From Mycobacterium celatum (lineage in GTDB: Bacteria > Actinomycetota > Actinomycetes > Mycobacteriales > Mycobacteriaceae): DNA of 64,000 nucleotides. Below are positions 9,689 through 19,144 of the stretch, one piece after another; the stretch's first letter is position 1, and the number at the start of each line of letters is the position of its first letter. The position numbers and the translations under genes are program-made. The notes beneath the pieces are model-generated. The model had not been told where the DNA came from. It saw nothing but the letters and a program-made list of their open reading frames with translations, and ran no database searches. The stretch lies in contig NZ_LQOM01000035.1 of assembly GCF_002101595.1 (NCBI RefSeq), positions 1 to 64,000 on the forward strand, given 5' to 3'.

Positions 9689-9839
9689 CACTACCGAAGA
9701 CCGCCCGATACAGACTTGGCTTTCCTTTTCGGGTCCCGTCGTGACACTCGCTGGGACGGTGCGCGCGGATCGCACGAACCGCACCTGTTCGGGCCTATCC
9801 GGTCCAGAACGCCCTTACTCTACACGCCGACCTGGCGCT

Positions 9840-10346
9840 TTATGCCAGGTCCTCGACGCAGACCGCGAACCGCCGCTCGGAGTACGCATAGCCCACGCCG
9901 CTGGCGCACTGGTCGACGCTGACCGGATCCCCGAGGTCGCGGAGGATCTGGGTGGCGCGCTGGCGATGCGGCGCCGATTTGTCGTTGCAGTCGACGCGGA
10001 CCGGGTCGGCGTTGTGGTCCGGGTCCACGCTCATGCAGCCGCCGACCACCCAGTCGATGTCCAGGCAAGCGGTGTTGTTGGAGTCGCTGAATGTGTTGCG
10101 CATCGAATACGACGAGTCGACGTCGGCGGGGCACTGTTCCCGGTCGGCGACTCTGGCCGCGACCTTGAAGTTCGACGTCCGGCTTCCGCACGCCACCTTG
10201 GCCGCCTCCGGCCGATCGGCGGTGCCACCAAGCCGGAGGCAATCACCGACCTTGAGGTCCGCGGCGTTGGCCGCAGACGCCGTGCAACCCGTCAGCCCCC
10301 CGATGATGACGAGTGCCGTGATTACGGCCGCGGGCCACGCGCGCAT
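9840..10346 (-). CDS. lppU: LppU lipoprotein
   Basis: A 168-aa exported lipoprotein in the Rv2784c position. A signal peptide with hydrophobic core (AAVITALVIIGG) leads to the lipobox LTGC, with lipidated Cys at residue 21. The mature part has several paired cysteines (GDCLRLGG, KVACGS, NTACLDIDW, GGCMSVDP, VDCNDK, VDQCASG, FAVCVED), likely disulfide-linked outside the membrane. I chose the ATG at 10346 because it places the signal peptide at the N-terminus; a longer open frame upstream has Cys/Trp/Ser-rich nonsense and overlaps rpsO. Function unknown. Confidence 0.85.
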   Translation of the reverse strand: MRAWPAAVITALVIIGGLTGCTASAANAADLKVGDCLRLGGTADRPEAAKVACGSRTSNFKVAARVADREQCPADVDSSYSMRNTFSDSNNTACLDIDWVVGGCMSVDPDHNADPVRVDCNDKSAPHRQRATQILRDLGDPVSVDQCASGVGYAYSERRFAVCVEDLA

Positions 10347-10359
10347 GGCGACCGGTGGA

Positions 10360-10629
10360 TCAGCGACGCAGACCCAGCCGCTCGATGAGCGAGCGGTACC
10401 GCTCGACATCGATCTGGGCCACGTACTTGAGTAGGCGGCGGCGCCGGCCCACCAGCAGCAGCAACCCCCGCCGCGAGTGGTGGTCATGCTTGTGCACCTT
10501 GAGGTGCTCGGTCAGGTCTGCGATCCGCCTGGTCAGCAGCGCGACCTGCGCCTCCGGCGATCCGGTGTCGGTCTCATGCAGGCCGTAAGAGCCCAGGATT
10601 TCTTTTTTCTGCTCGGCAGTCAGCGCCAC
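10360..10629 (-). CDS. rpsO: 30S ribosomal protein S15
   Basis: An 89-aa S15, full length for the family, with [20 protein letters not shown], the RNA-binding block [20 protein letters not shown] and the C-terminal [12 protein letters not shown]. It binds 16S rRNA in the platform of the small subunit. Position upstream of lppU and gpsI on the same strand mirrors the classic rpsO-pnp order with lppU inserted, as in M. tuberculosis (Rv2785c). Confidence 0.98.
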   Translation of the reverse strand: MALTAEQKKEILGSYGLHETDTGSPEAQVALLTRRIADLTEHLKVHKHDHHSRRGLLLLVGRRRRLLKYVAQIDVERYRSLIERLGLRR

Positions 10630-10773
10630 GAAATATCTCCATCAATTGGTCCGCGATCTTTGAATTCGGCGCGGCCGCCGCGAACCGCAGCACGCGCCGT
10701 GTCGTGGGGCAGTTTAGCAGTGGCGCCCGGCGCCGATGCAGAGCGCGTAGCGCGATGAGGAGAAGCCGGGCAA

Positions 10774-11754
10774 TCAGGCCGAGCGGGCGGTGAGCAGGGC
10801 GCGCGCCCGTTCGGTGTCGGCGCCCATCGCGGCGATGAGCTCGTCGACCGATTCGAACTTCTCCTGGCCGCGGATGCGGGCGACGAAGTCCAGCGCCACA
10901 TGCTGGCCGTACAGGTCGGCGGTGGTGTCCAGCACGAACGCCTCGACGGTCCGGGTCCGTCCGGAGAACGTCGGGTTGGTGCCCACTGACACCGCGGCCT
11001 GGTAGCGCTCGCCGGGCACGACGGTGCCGGTCACGGGTCCATGGCCCAGCACAGTGAACCAGGCGGCATACACCCCGTCGGCGGGGATGGCCGAGTACAT
11101 CGGCGGGGCCACGTTGGCGGTGGGAAAGCCCAGCTTCTTGCCCCGCCCGTCGCCGCGGACCACCACACCCTCGACCCGGTGCGGGCGGCCCAGCGCCTCG
11201 GCGGCGGCCACCACGTCGCCGGCGTCGACGCAGGAGCGGATGTAGGTCGACGAGAACGTGACCGTCTCGCTGTCGTGGTGCTCTGACACCAGCGACATCG
11301 ATTCCACCGCGAAGCCGAACCGCTCGCCGGCCCGGCGCAGCGTCTCGACCGTGCCCGCGGCCTTCTTGCCGAACGTGAAGTTCTCGCCGACCACCACTTC
11401 CACCACGTGCAGGTTCTCGACCAGCAGCTCGTGGATGTAGCGCTCCGGAGTCAGCTTCATGAAGTCGGTGGTGAACGGCATCACCAGGAACACGTCGATG
11501 CCGAACTCCTCGGCCAGCTCGGCGCGCCGCGTCAACGTGGTCAGCTGCGCCGGGTGACTGCCGGGGAACACCACCTCCATCGGATGCGGGTCGAAGGTCA
11601 TCAACACGGTCGGCACGCCGCGCGCCCGGCCCGATTTCACCGCGTGCGCGATCAGCTCCGCGTGGCCCCGATGCAGCCCGTCGAACACCCCGATGGTGAG
11701 CACGCATCTGCCCCAGTCCGTGGGTATCTCGTCCTGGCCACGCCACCGTTGCAC
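10774..11754 (-). CDS. ribF: Bifunctional riboflavin kinase / FAD synthetase
   Basis: A 326-aa enzyme (Rv2786c counterpart) that phosphorylates riboflavin to FMN and adenylates FMN to FAD. The N-terminal nucleotidyltransferase domain carries GVFDGLHRGHAEL (about 23-35) and a later TFSSTYIRSCVDAGD; the C-terminal kinase domain holds GRGKKLGFPTANVAPP and the GTNPTF motif. It starts just 38 bases from the divergent sirR-like gene. A 144-bp gap with a repeat-like sequence separates it from rpsO. Confidence 0.96.
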   Translation of the reverse strand: MQRWRGQDEIPTDWGRCVLTIGVFDGLHRGHAELIAHAVKSGRARGVPTVLMTFDPHPMEVVFPGSHPAQLTTLTRRAELAEEFGIDVFLVMPFTTDFMKLTPERYIHELLVENLHVVEVVVGENFTFGKKAAGTVETLRRAGERFGFAVESMSLVSEHHDSETVTFSSTYIRSCVDAGDVVAAAEALGRPHRVEGVVVRGDGRGKKLGFPTANVAPPMYSAIPADGVYAAWFTVLGHGPVTGTVVPGERYQAAVSVGTNPTFSGRTRTVEAFVLDTTADLYGQHVALDFVARIRGQEKFESVDELIAAMGADTERARALLTARSA

Positions 11755-11792
11755 AACCGCAAGCCTACGGCGCGGGGCTTAAACTTCGGTGT

Positions 11793-12482
11793 GTGCGCCC
11801 CGATGACGAGCCTGGCGAGCTCACCCCCGTTGCCCAGGACTACCTGAAGGTCATCTGGAACGCCCAGGAGTGGTCTCGGGACAAGGTCAGCACCAAGATG
11901 CTGGCCGACCGGATCGGGGTGTCGGCCAGCACCGCCTCGGAGTCCATCCGCAAACTCGCCGAGCAGGGCTTGGTCGACCACGAAAAGTACGGCGCGGTGA
12001 CGCTGACGGAGTCCGGCCGCCGCGCGGCACTGGCGATGGTGCGACGGCACCGGCTGCTGGAAACCTTTCTGGTCAACGAGCTGGGCTACAGCTGGGACGA
12101 GGTGCACGACGAGGCCGAGGTGCTCGAGCACGCGGTGTCCGACCGGCTGGTGGCCCGTATCGACGCCAAACTCGGCTATCCGCACCGCGACCCGCACGGC
12201 GACCCGATCCCGGCGTCCGACGGCCAGGTGCCGACGCCGCCGGCGCGCCAGCTGTGGGCCTGCCACGACGGCGAGGCCGGCACGGTGGCCCGCATCTCCG
12301 ACGCCGATCCGGAGATGCTGCGGTACTTCGATTCCATCGGCATCAGCCTGGATTCGCGGCTGCGGGTGCTGGCCCGCCGCGAGTTCGCCGGAATGATCTC
12401 GGTGGCCGTCGAGTCCGGTGACGGCGTGGCCAACACCGTCGACCTGGGCAGCCCCGCCGCGTGCGCGATCTGGGTGGTCTAG
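11793..12482 (+). CDS. sirR: DtxR/MntR-family metal-dependent regulator (SirR-like)
   Basis: A 229-aa iron/manganese-dependent repressor, Rv2788 counterpart. It starts with GTG and shows an N-terminal winged helix (LTPVAQDYLKVIWNAQEW, KMLADRIGVSASTASESIRK), a metal-binding dimerisation domain (RRHRLLETFLVNELGYSWDE, then EVLEHAVSD with its conserved Glu/His) and a C-terminal FeoA/SH3-like domain (about 150-225). It is expected to bind DNA when Mn or Fe is bound and to control metal uptake. It stands alone, divergent from ribF. Confidence 0.9.
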   Translation: MRPDDEPGELTPVAQDYLKVIWNAQEWSRDKVSTKMLADRIGVSASTASESIRKLAEQGLVDHEKYGAVTLTESGRRAALAMVRRHRLLETFLVNELGYSWDEVHDEAEVLEHAVSDRLVARIDAKLGYPHRDPHGDPIPASDGQVPTPPARQLWACHDGEAGTVARISDADPEMLRYFDSIGISLDSRLRVLARREFAGMISVAVESGDGVANTVDLGSPAACAIWVV

Positions 12483-12488
12483 ATCCCT

Positions 12489-12535
12489 GGCGGTGATCGC
12501 AAGCGCGCCGAAGGCGGGCGCTGCGGGTCGCCGCC
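12489..12535 (+). repeat. GC-rich dispersed hairpin repeat, copy A
   Basis: A ~47-bp element between the convergent sirR and ltp1 genes. It shares 30 of 35 aligned bases with copy B (33109-33152) and 36 of 41 with the reverse complement of copy C (44914-44955), counted by hand. Its core is a hairpin with GCC-GAA-GGC at the tip; in copies B and C the same pair is GGC...GCC, so the stem is kept by paired changes. It probably acts as a convergent terminator here. Confidence 0.65.
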
Positions 12536-12541
12536 CGGAAC

Positions 12542-13732
12542 CTAACGCTCCGCGCGCCGATAGGCGGTGACGACGGCCGCGCCGCCGAGCCCGATGTTGT
12601 GCTGCAGCGCAGCGCTCACATTGTCGACCTGACGCTTGTCGGCGGTGCCGCGCAGCTGCCAGGTCAGCTCGGCGCACTGCGCCAGACCCGTCGCCCCCAG
12701 CGGGTGGCCCTTGGAGATCAGGCCGCCCGACGGGTTGACCACCCAGCGGCCGCCGTAAGTGGTGTCGCCGTTGTCGATCAGCTTGGGTGCCTCGCCCTGA
12801 CCGCACAGGCCCAGCGCCTCGTAGAGCAGCAACTCGTTGGCCGAGAAGCAGTCGTGCAGCTCGATCACCTGGAAGTCCTCGGGACCGAGGCCGGATTGCT
12901 CGTAAACACGTTGTGCGGCTTGGACATTCATGTCATAGCCGATCAGGTTCTTGGCGGTGCCGTCGAAGGTCGAGGCGAAGTCGGTCGTCATCGCCTGGCC
13001 AACGATCTCGGTCGCCTGGCCGGCGAGCCCGTGCTTGTCGACGAACTTTTCGCTCGCGAGGATCGCCGCGCCCGAACCGTCCGAGGTGGGCGAACACTGC
13101 AGCTTGGTCAGCGGATCGGAGATCATCCGCGCCGCCAGGATGTCCTCGAGGGTGTAGGACTCCTGGAACTGCGCGAACGGGTTGTTCACCGAGTGCTTGT
13201 GATTCTTGTAGCCGATCTTGGCGAAATGCTCTGCGGTGCTGCCGTATTGGCGCATGTGTTCGCGTCCGGCGGCGCCGAACATCCACGGTGCAACGGGCAT
13301 CGCGAACTCGTCGATCTCGGCCATCGCCTTGACGTGCCGGGCCATTGGCGACTCACGGTCCTGGGCGCCGCCGCCCAACGACCCGGGTTGCATCTTCTCG
13401 AAGCCCAGCGCGATCGTGCAGTCGGCGAGCCCGCCGCGGATAGCCTGCGCCGCAAGGAAAAGCGCCGTCGAGCCGGTCGAGCAGTTGTTGTTGACGTTGA
13501 CGATCGGAATCCCGGTCATGCCCAGCTCGTAGAGCGCCCGCTGCCCGGACGTCGAATCGCCGGCCACATAGCCGACGTAACCCTGCTCGACCTCGCGGTA
13601 GTCGATGCCCGCGTCTTCGAGCGCCTTGGTACCGGACTCCCTCGCCATGTCCGGGTAGTCCCAGTTTTCCCGGCGGCCCGGCTTCTCGAATTTCGTCATC
13701 CCGACGCCGACGACGTAAACCTTGTTTGTCAT
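12542..13732 (-). CDS. ltp1: Lipid-transfer protein / SCPx-type thiolase
   Basis: A 396-aa thiolase-fold protein, Rv2790c counterpart. The active-site Cys lies in [16 protein letters not shown] (residue 84); His residues occur in [12 protein letters not shown] and in the C-terminal [14 protein letters not shown]. The non-decarboxylating SCP2-thiolase subclass (Ltp) takes part in side-chain degradation of sterols or branched acyl-CoAs, often as aldolase or thiolase; the exact substrate is unknown. fadE21, its neighbour in M. tuberculosis, is absent here, leaving ltp1 alone between sirR and truB. Confidence 0.9.
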   Translation of the reverse strand: MTNKVYVVGVGMTKFEKPGRRENWDYPDMARESGTKALEDAGIDYREVEQGYVGYVAGDSTSGQRALYELGMTGIPIVNVNNNCSTGSTALFLAAQAIRGGLADCTIALGFEKMQPGSLGGGAQDRESPMARHVKAMAEIDEFAMPVAPWMFGAAGREHMRQYGSTAEHFAKIGYKNHKHSVNNPFAQFQESYTLEDILAARMISDPLTKLQCSPTSDGSGAAILASEKFVDKHGLAGQATEIVGQAMTTDFASTFDGTAKNLIGYDMNVQAAQRVYEQSGLGPEDFQVIELHDCFSANELLLYEALGLCGQGEAPKLIDNGDTTYGGRWVVNPSGGLISKGHPLGATGLAQCAELTWQLRGTADKRQVDNVSAALQHNIGLGGAAVVTAYRRAER

Positions 13733-13763
13733 CGCCCTAGCGTACGGCTTGTTCCTCGCGCAC

Positions 13764-14642
13764 CTACAGCGTGGCCGGGCGGATGACGACGACCGATTTC
13801 GTTCGGGGACCGTCGTCGCGCAGCAGCGCGATCACCCGGCCATCGGCGGCACAGGCGGCGTAGACGCCGTCGAGTCCGGCCGGCGCCAAGGCCCGCCCGT
13901 TGGCAGCAGCCTCGTCCTCCTCAGCGGTGAGCTGGCGGCGCGGAAACAGCTGCAGACACGCCTCGTCGAGGTCCAGGCTCAGGCGCGGCTGCTCAGCCAG
14001 CTCCTCGAGGGTGCGAGCCTGCTCCAGTCCGAAGCGGCCTACCCTGGTGCGCCGCAGTGCCGTCAAATGCGCGCCGACTCCCAGCGCGTCGCCGAGATCG
14101 CGGGCCAGCGCGCGGATGTAGGTGCCCGACGAGCAGTCCACCTCGACGTCGAGGTCGACCAGCCGGTCGTGGCGGCGCGCTGCCAGCAGGTCGAATCGGT
14201 CGATGCGCACCGGGCGCGCGGCCAGCTCGACTGTCTGGCCTTCGCGCGGGAGCCGATAGGCCCGCTGGCCGCCGACCTTGACCGCGCTGACCGCCGACGG
14301 CACCTGCATGATGTCGCCGCGCAGTCCGGCCATCGCCGCGTCAATCGCCTCGTCGGTCAGACGTGCGGCCGAAACCTCTTGCAGCACTTCACCTTCGGCG
14401 TCGTCGGTGGACGTCGACTGGCCGAGGCGGATCGTCGCAGCATAGGACTTCGACGCCCCACTGAGCAGTCCGAGAATCTTGGTCGCCCGCTCGACCCCGA
14501 TCACCAGCACGCCGGTGGCCATCGGGTCCAGCGTCCCGGCGTGGCCAACCCGGCGGGTGGCGAAGATGCGTCTACACCGGCCCACCACGTCGTGGCTCGT
14601 CATTCCGGCGGGCTTGTCGACGATGACAAGGCCAGCTGTCAT
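13764..14642 (-). CDS. truB: tRNA pseudouridine-55 synthase
   Basis: A 292-aa TruB (Rv2793c counterpart) that makes pseudouridine 55 in the T-loop of tRNAs. The start [20 protein letters not shown] and the catalytic-Asp motif [18 protein letters not shown] are diagnostic, and a C-terminal PUA-like region follows. The ATG at 14642 overlaps the pptT stop in an ATGA arrangement, so it is the last gene of the metallophosphatase-pptT-truB unit. A longer open frame upstream only overlaps pptT and is not the start. Confidence 0.97.
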   Translation of the reverse strand: MTAGLVIVDKPAGMTSHDVVGRCRRIFATRRVGHAGTLDPMATGVLVIGVERATKILGLLSGASKSYAATIRLGQSTSTDDAEGEVLQEVSAARLTDEAIDAAMAGLRGDIMQVPSAVSAVKVGGQRAYRLPREGQTVELAARPVRIDRFDLLAARRHDRLVDLDVEVDCSSGTYIRALARDLGDALGVGAHLTALRRTRVGRFGLEQARTLEELAEQPRLSLDLDEACLQLFPRRQLTAEEDEAAANGRALAPAGLDGVYAACAADGRVIALLRDDGPRTKSVVVIRPATL

Positions 14643-15313
14643 AACACGATCGCCGTGAGTACCAAGTCGTTTCGCACCGACCACCGCCCCCGCAGGGCGG
14701 TCAACGGCGGGCCAGACAGCGCGGCGCCGTCGATCAGGATCTTCGAGACGAACGCCCCGGTGGAGCCCTCCGGATCCACGTCGAACACGATATGGGCGTC
14801 TTCGAAACCCAGCCATCGCCGCGTCAGCGGGAACCAGGCTTTGTACGTCGCCTCCTTGGCGCAGAACAAGACTCGGTCCCAGTGCAGCCCCGCGGGCAGC
14901 GCACCGATTTCGTGGCGTTCCTCGGCCAGCGTGATCGCGTCCAGCACCCCGTCTGGCAACACGTCGTGCGGTTCGGCGTCGATGCCCACCGAACGCACGG
15001 CGCTGCTGCGGCCAACCACGGCGCCGCGATAGCCGGTGCAGTGTGTGAGGCTGCCGACCACGCCGTCCGGCCAGCACGGTTCGCCCTTCTCGCCCTTGAG
15101 AATCGGCACCGGCGGTAACCCGAGTTCGCCCAACGCGACCCGGGCGCAATGGCGGGCGGTGATGAATTCGTTGCGCCTCTTGGCCACCGAACGGGCGATC
15201 AGCGGCTCCTCTTCGGGCAGGGGCGCCAGTCCGGGCGGGTCGGAATAGAGCTCGGCAAAAGCCAGATCACGAGCGTCGGGCAGCACCGACGACATCAGCG
15301 TCGTCTCGGTCAT
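14639..15313 (-). CDS. pptT: 4'-phosphopantetheinyl transferase PptT
   Basis: A 224-aa Sfp-type transferase, Rv2794c counterpart. It moves phosphopantetheine from CoA to acyl-carrier domains of polyketide synthases, peptide synthetases and the mycolic-acid machinery, and is essential in M. tuberculosis. Motifs: [20 protein letters not shown] (about 75-95), the Mg-binding VGIDAEP and the catalytic [13 protein letters not shown]. Both ends use 4-bp ATGA overlaps, with the metallophosphatase upstream and truB downstream. The adjacent phosphoesterase is interesting because loss of its homologue is reported to counteract PptT inhibition by hydrolysing the phosphopantetheine arm. Confidence 0.96.
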   Translation of the reverse strand: MTETTLMSSVLPDARDLAFAELYSDPPGLAPLPEEEPLIARSVAKRRNEFITARHCARVALGELGLPPVPILKGEKGEPCWPDGVVGSLTHCTGYRGAVVGRSSAVRSVGIDAEPHDVLPDGVLDAITLAEERHEIGALPAGLHWDRVLFCAKEATYKAWFPLTRRWLGFEDAHIVFDVDPEGSTGAFVSKILIDGAALSGPPLTALRGRWSVRNDLVLTAIVL

Positions 15314-16269
15314 CGGGACTGCCGCTGCCGCAACCGTTCCCGGAACTGTTCGGCCTGCTTGCGCATTTCGGGGGTGATGACGAAGTGGCCGCCGAAATCG
15401 TTGAGATAGCCGGGGGCATACTGCGGGTCGGGCAGCACCTGACGCAGCCAGCTGAACGGCTTGCGACGCCGCCATTCTCGCGGGTAGCCCACGGATACCT
15501 CCTCGAATCGCACCCCGTCGTACCAGGTGGTGCGGGGAATGTGCAGGTGTCCGTAGACCGAGCAGGTCGCGTTGTAGCGGGTGTGCCAGTCGGCGGTCTC
15601 GGTGGTGCCGCACCACAGCGAGAACTCGGGGTAGAACAGCGCGTCGCAGGGCTCGCGCACCAGCGGGAAATGGTTGACCAGCACGGTCGGGGTCATCCAG
15701 TCGAGGTCTTCCAGGCGCTTGCGGGTGGCCGCCAACCGATCCCGGCACCAGGCCTCGCGGGTGCCGTACGGCTCGGGCGACAACAGGAATTCGTCGGTGG
15801 CGACCACGTTGCGCTCGCGTGCGATCGCCAGGCCTTCGGGTTTGGTCGTCGCACCTTCGGGCAGGAATGTGTAGTCGTAGAGCAGGAACATCGGCACGAT
15901 CGTGGCCGGGCCGCCCCGCTCCGTCCACACCGGAAACGGATGCTCCGGCGTGACGATGCCCATCTCGTCGCACATGTGGACCAGGTAGTCGTAGCGGGCG
16001 CGGCCGAACACCTGCATCGGGTCCTTGCCGGTGGTCCACAGCTCGTGGTTACCGGGCACCCAGATGACCTTGGCGAACCGCCGCCGCAGCACATCCAGGG
16101 CCCAACGGATCTCGTCGGTGCGTTCGGCGACGTCACCGGCGACGATCAGCCAATCGTCCGGCGACGACGGGTGCAGCGATTCGGTGACGGGCTTGTTGCC
16201 GAGGTGACCGGTGTGCAGGTCGGAGACAGCCCACAGCGTCGGCTCGTGCCGCGTCGTTTCCCCAGCCAC
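15310..16269 (-). CDS. Calcineurin-like metallophosphoesterase (PptH-like)
   Basis: A 319-aa metallophosphatase, Rv2795c counterpart. The five-motif signature is visible: SDLHTGH (residue 16 on), a GDVAE block near 45, GNHELW near 72, then VLVNHFPL and the C-terminal GHLH. Two metal ions hydrolyse a phosphoester. In M. tuberculosis this gene (PptH) has phosphopantetheinyl hydrolase activity opposing PptT, which fits the pptT overlap. It is the first gene of the unit, with the promoter in the 63-bp divergent gap to the next gene. Confidence 0.9.
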   Translation of the reverse strand: MAGETTRHEPTLWAVSDLHTGHLGNKPVTESLHPSSPDDWLIVAGDVAERTDEIRWALDVLRRRFAKVIWVPGNHELWTTGKDPMQVFGRARYDYLVHMCDEMGIVTPEHPFPVWTERGGPATIVPMFLLYDYTFLPEGATTKPEGLAIARERNVVATDEFLLSPEPYGTREAWCRDRLAATRKRLEDLDWMTPTVLVNHFPLVREPCDALFYPEFSLWCGTTETADWHTRYNATCSVYGHLHIPRTTWYDGVRFEEVSVGYPREWRRRKPFSWLRQVLPDPQYAPGYLNDFGGHFVITPEMRKQAEQFRERLRQRQSR

Positions 16270-16332
16270 GACTCCTCAGCGTAACTGCCAACCGGGTGCG
16301 GACTGGAACACGTTCTCGTTAGACTGCCCGCC

Positions 16333-16929
16333 ATGGCCGGAAACTGGCTCGTCAAGATGCGTCGGACCGCCACGCTTGGCGCACTGCTGATGGCGGTGAT
16401 CGTGGTCTGGCAGAGCGCCCCGCCGGCCGGCACAGGCGGCGGCACGACTGTGCAGTTGCGCTCCACCGGCGCACCGCTGGAGCCGGCCACCACGATGAAG
16501 AGCCCGGTCGTGGCCACCACCGACCCCCGGCCGTTCGACCCCTGCGAGGACATCCCGTTCGACGTCATCCAGCGGCTCGGCCTGTCGTTCACGCCCCCCG
16601 AGCACGAGGAGGGCCTGCGCTGCCACTACGACGCGGGCAACTATCAGCTGGCCGTCGAGCCGATCATCTGGCGCAGCTACGAGCAGACGTTGCCGGCCGA
16701 CGCCCTCGAGACCACGGTCAACGGTCACCGCGTCGCGCAGTACTGGGTGCTGAAGCCCACCTACCACAACAGCTACTGGTACGTGTCCTGCATGGTGGCG
16801 TTCAAGACCAGCTACGGGCTGATCCAGCAGGCGCTGTTCTACTCGACGGTCTACTCCGAACCCGACGTCGACTGCCCAGCCACCAATTTGCAACGGGCAA
16901 AAGACCTTTCGCCCTACTACGTGTTCTGA
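16333..16929 (+). CDS. DUF3558-type secreted/membrane protein
   Basis: A 198-aa protein with an N-terminal hydrophobic anchor (LGALLMAVIVVWQSAPPA, about 15-32), then a Pro/Thr linker and a globular part with FDPCEDIPFDVIQRLGL, a single RCHYDAG cysteine and CMVAF/VDCPATN, typical of the DUF3558 fold found in many mycobacterial cell-envelope proteins. There is no lipobox Cys, so it is anchored by the helix or cleaved. Five bases separate its stop from the GTG of the following hydrolase, the same pair as Rv2799-Rv2800. Confidence 0.75.
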   Translation: MAGNWLVKMRRTATLGALLMAVIVVWQSAPPAGTGGGTTVQLRSTGAPLEPATTMKSPVVATTDPRPFDPCEDIPFDVIQRLGLSFTPPEHEEGLRCHYDAGNYQLAVEPIIWRSYEQTLPADALETTVNGHRVAQYWVLKPTYHNSYWYVSCMVAFKTSYGLIQQALFYSTVYSEPDVDCPATNLQRAKDLSPYYVF

Positions 16930-16933
16930 TGCG

Positions 16934-18625
16934 GTGACGACGGCAGCCACCCGGTCTCCCGAGTCGATGCTGCGCACGCTCACCCGCCGCGCCGGCGGCC
17001 GTGTCCTGCGCCGGTGGCTGCACCTTCCGCCGGAAACCACCGGTTACACGGTGCGCCGGGTCGGGATCCCGATGCGCGACGGCGCCGAGCTGGCCGCCGA
17101 CCACTACGCGCCCACCGGCACTGAGCCCGTCGGCACGCTGTTGGTGCGCGGGCCCTACGGTCGCGGGTTTCCGTTCTCGCTGATATTCGGCGCGCTGTAC
17201 GCCGCCCGCGGCTACCACGTGGTGCTGCAGAGCGTCCGGGGGACGTTCGGGTCGGCGGGGGTGTTCGAGCCGATGGTCCGTGAGGCCGACGACGGCGCCG
17301 ACACCGTGGCGTGGCTGCGTCAGCAGCCCTGGTTCACCGGCCGGTTCGGCACCGTCGGACTGTCGTATCTGGGGTTCACCCAGTGGGCCATCCTGCAGGA
17401 TCCGCCGCCGGAACTGGCCGCGGCCGTGATCACCGCAGGCCCCCACGACTTCTGTGCATCGTCATGGGGAACCGGCTCGTTCGGGCTCAACGACTTCCTG
17501 GGTTGGAGTGACTTGATCGCCCACCAGGAAGAGCCCCGGATCCGGGCCGGGATCCGCCAGTTGCTCGCCCGGCGCCGCGTGGTCCGCGCGGCCGGTGGGT
17601 TGCCGCTGGGTGCGGCGGGCCGGGCGCTGCTCGGCGACGGCGCACCGTGGTACGAGTCCTGGCTGCAACACCAGGACCGCGACGACCCGTTCTGGGAGCC
17701 GATGCGGTTCACCGCGGCGCTGGACAAGGTGCAGGTCCCGGTGCTGCTGTTCGGCGGCTGGCAGGACCTGTTCCTGCGACAGACGCTCGAGCAGTACCGG
17801 CGCCTGCGTGACCGTTCCGTCGACGTAGGGCTGACCGTTGGGCCGTGGACCCACACCCAGCTGCTCACCCGGGCGCTGGGCACCATCTCGCGCGAGTCCC
17901 TGGCCTGGCTGGACACCCACGTGGGCGGCACGCCGGGCAGGCCGCGGCGCAGCGCCGTGCGTGTCTTCGTCACCGGCGAAGGCTGGCGCGAGCTGCCGGA
18001 CTGGCCGCCGGCCACCGCGGTGCGGCCGCTGTACCTCCAACCCGGCGGCGGGCTGGCGGGCAGTCCGCCCGGCCCTGCCGCGCCGGCGTCCTTCCGGTTC
18101 GACCCGGCCAACCCGACGCCCACGATCGGCGGCCCGCTGCTCTCGCCGAACAGCGGATACCGCGACGACAGCCGGCTCGCCCGACGCGACGACGTGCTGG
18201 TGTTCACCGGCGACGCACTCGCCCAGGATCTCTGCATCCACGGCACCCCGGCCGTCGAGCTGGCACACACCTCGGACAATCCGCACGTCGACGTGTTCGT
18301 CCGGGTCAGCGAGGTCGACCCGCGGGGGCGCTCGCGCAATGTCAGCGACGGCTACCGGCGGCTGGCCGAGCCGTCCGACAGCGTGCGGCTGGAACTCGAC
18401 CCCGTCGCGCACCGGTTTCGCGCCGGCTCCCGTATCCGCGTTCTCGTTGCCGGCGGTTGGCATCCCCGGTATGCGCGCAACCTCGGCTTCGGTGAGCCGG
18501 TAGTGAGCGGCAGCCGAATGACACCGACCACCCATAGCGTGCACTTCGGCATGTCGCGGCTGCTGCTCCCCGTCGAGCGGACGTCAGCCGACGGCGTCGC
18601 GGACCCGGGCGGCGATTCGCGCTAG
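16934..18625 (+). CDS. CocE/NonD-family (X-Pro dipeptidyl-peptidase-like) serine hydrolase
   Basis: A 563-aa hydrolase, Rv2800 counterpart, with GTG start. The S15/CocE alpha-beta-hydrolase domain includes RGPYGRG, QSVRGTFGSAG (oxyanion region), and the nucleophile elbow GTVGLSYLGFTQW; Asp and His of the triad fall in GGWQDLF and VGPWTHTQ. The C-terminal third is the X-Pro-type beta jelly roll (LAQDLCIHGTPAVELAHTSDNPHVDV). Substrate unknown, ester or amide. The last 42 bases overlap the convergent DUF1802 gene. Confidence 0.87.
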   Translation: MTTAATRSPESMLRTLTRRAGGRVLRRWLHLPPETTGYTVRRVGIPMRDGAELAADHYAPTGTEPVGTLLVRGPYGRGFPFSLIFGALYAARGYHVVLQSVRGTFGSAGVFEPMVREADDGADTVAWLRQQPWFTGRFGTVGLSYLGFTQWAILQDPPPELAAAVITAGPHDFCASSWGTGSFGLNDFLGWSDLIAHQEEPRIRAGIRQLLARRRVVRAAGGLPLGAAGRALLGDGAPWYESWLQHQDRDDPFWEPMRFTAALDKVQVPVLLFGGWQDLFLRQTLEQYRRLRDRSVDVGLTVGPWTHTQLLTRALGTISRESLAWLDTHVGGTPGRPRRSAVRVFVTGEGWRELPDWPPATAVRPLYLQPGGGLAGSPPGPAAPASFRFDPANPTPTIGGPLLSPNSGYRDDSRLARRDDVLVFTGDALAQDLCIHGTPAVELAHTSDNPHVDVFVRVSEVDPRGRSRNVSDGYRRLAEPSDSVRLELDPVAHRFRAGSRIRVLVAGGWHPRYARNLGFGEPVVSGSRMTPTTHSVHFGMSRLLLPVERTSADGVADPGGDSR

Positions 18626-19144
18626 CACGGCCTTGTCGTACACGGGTGACGCCAGCCTCGGCGTGATCGGAACCTGCACCCAACTGGTGCATCCCGCGTA
18701 GTCCGCAGTCCGTGCCAGCGTTACCGGTTCGGCCAATGGGATGGCCTGCACGACCAGCACGGCCAGCCTGTGCTTGGGCCGGAAATCAAGCCGGTCTGCG
18801 CGGACCGATGCGGTGGTCCAGATATGCAGGTCCTCGATCGCCTCGAGGTGCTCGGGCCGGTTAACCGGCAGCGCCGCAACAACTTTCGCGGCGGCACGGA
18901 CAACCAATCGGTCGTCGGTGCTGTCGGCGGCCGCTGCAGTGAGCATATCGCGGTGCTCGGGCCGGACCCGCTCGGTGTGGCTGTGCGCTACTGTCGGGAA
19001 CAACACGAACTCGTCGGCGGCGACATCGAAGCGCTTCTCGTGAATCCCGCCTTTGCGCAGCAGCACAGTCTGGCGACCGTCCAGCAGCGCTTGCACGACC
19101 GCGCTCCACTCCTTGAGCGCGGGCACGGTCGCGGTCTGCGTCAT
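18584..19144 (-). CDS. DUF1802 family protein
   Basis: A 186-aa protein with the DUF1802 pattern: N-terminal ALKEWSAVVQALLDGRQTVL followed by RKGGIHE, a FVLFPTVAHSHTERV block, and a C-terminal ADYAGCTSWVQVPI. The family has no known activity. The ATG at 19144 overlaps the stop of the upstream DUF2277 gene (ATGA), so the two are a translational unit. An open frame extending upstream overlaps that gene and is not used. Confidence 0.85.
   Translation of the reverse strand: MTQTATVPALKEWSAVVQALLDGRQTVLLRKGGIHEKRFDVAADEFVLFPTVAHSHTERVRPEHRDMLTAAAADSTDDRLVVRAAAKVVAALPVNRPEHLEAIEDLHIWTTASVRADRLDFRPKHRLAVLVVQAIPLAEPVTLARTADYAGCTSWVQVPITPRLASPVYDKAVLARIAARVRDAVG

Noticed and set aside
7009..9744. A long plus-strand open frame opposite gpsI
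   Set aside because: It mirrors the codon structure of the well-supported gpsI gene and has no recognisable domains.
13764..15149. Longer truB starting inside pptT
   Set aside because: The extra N-terminus is out-of-frame pptT sequence; homology begins at [10 protein letters not shown].
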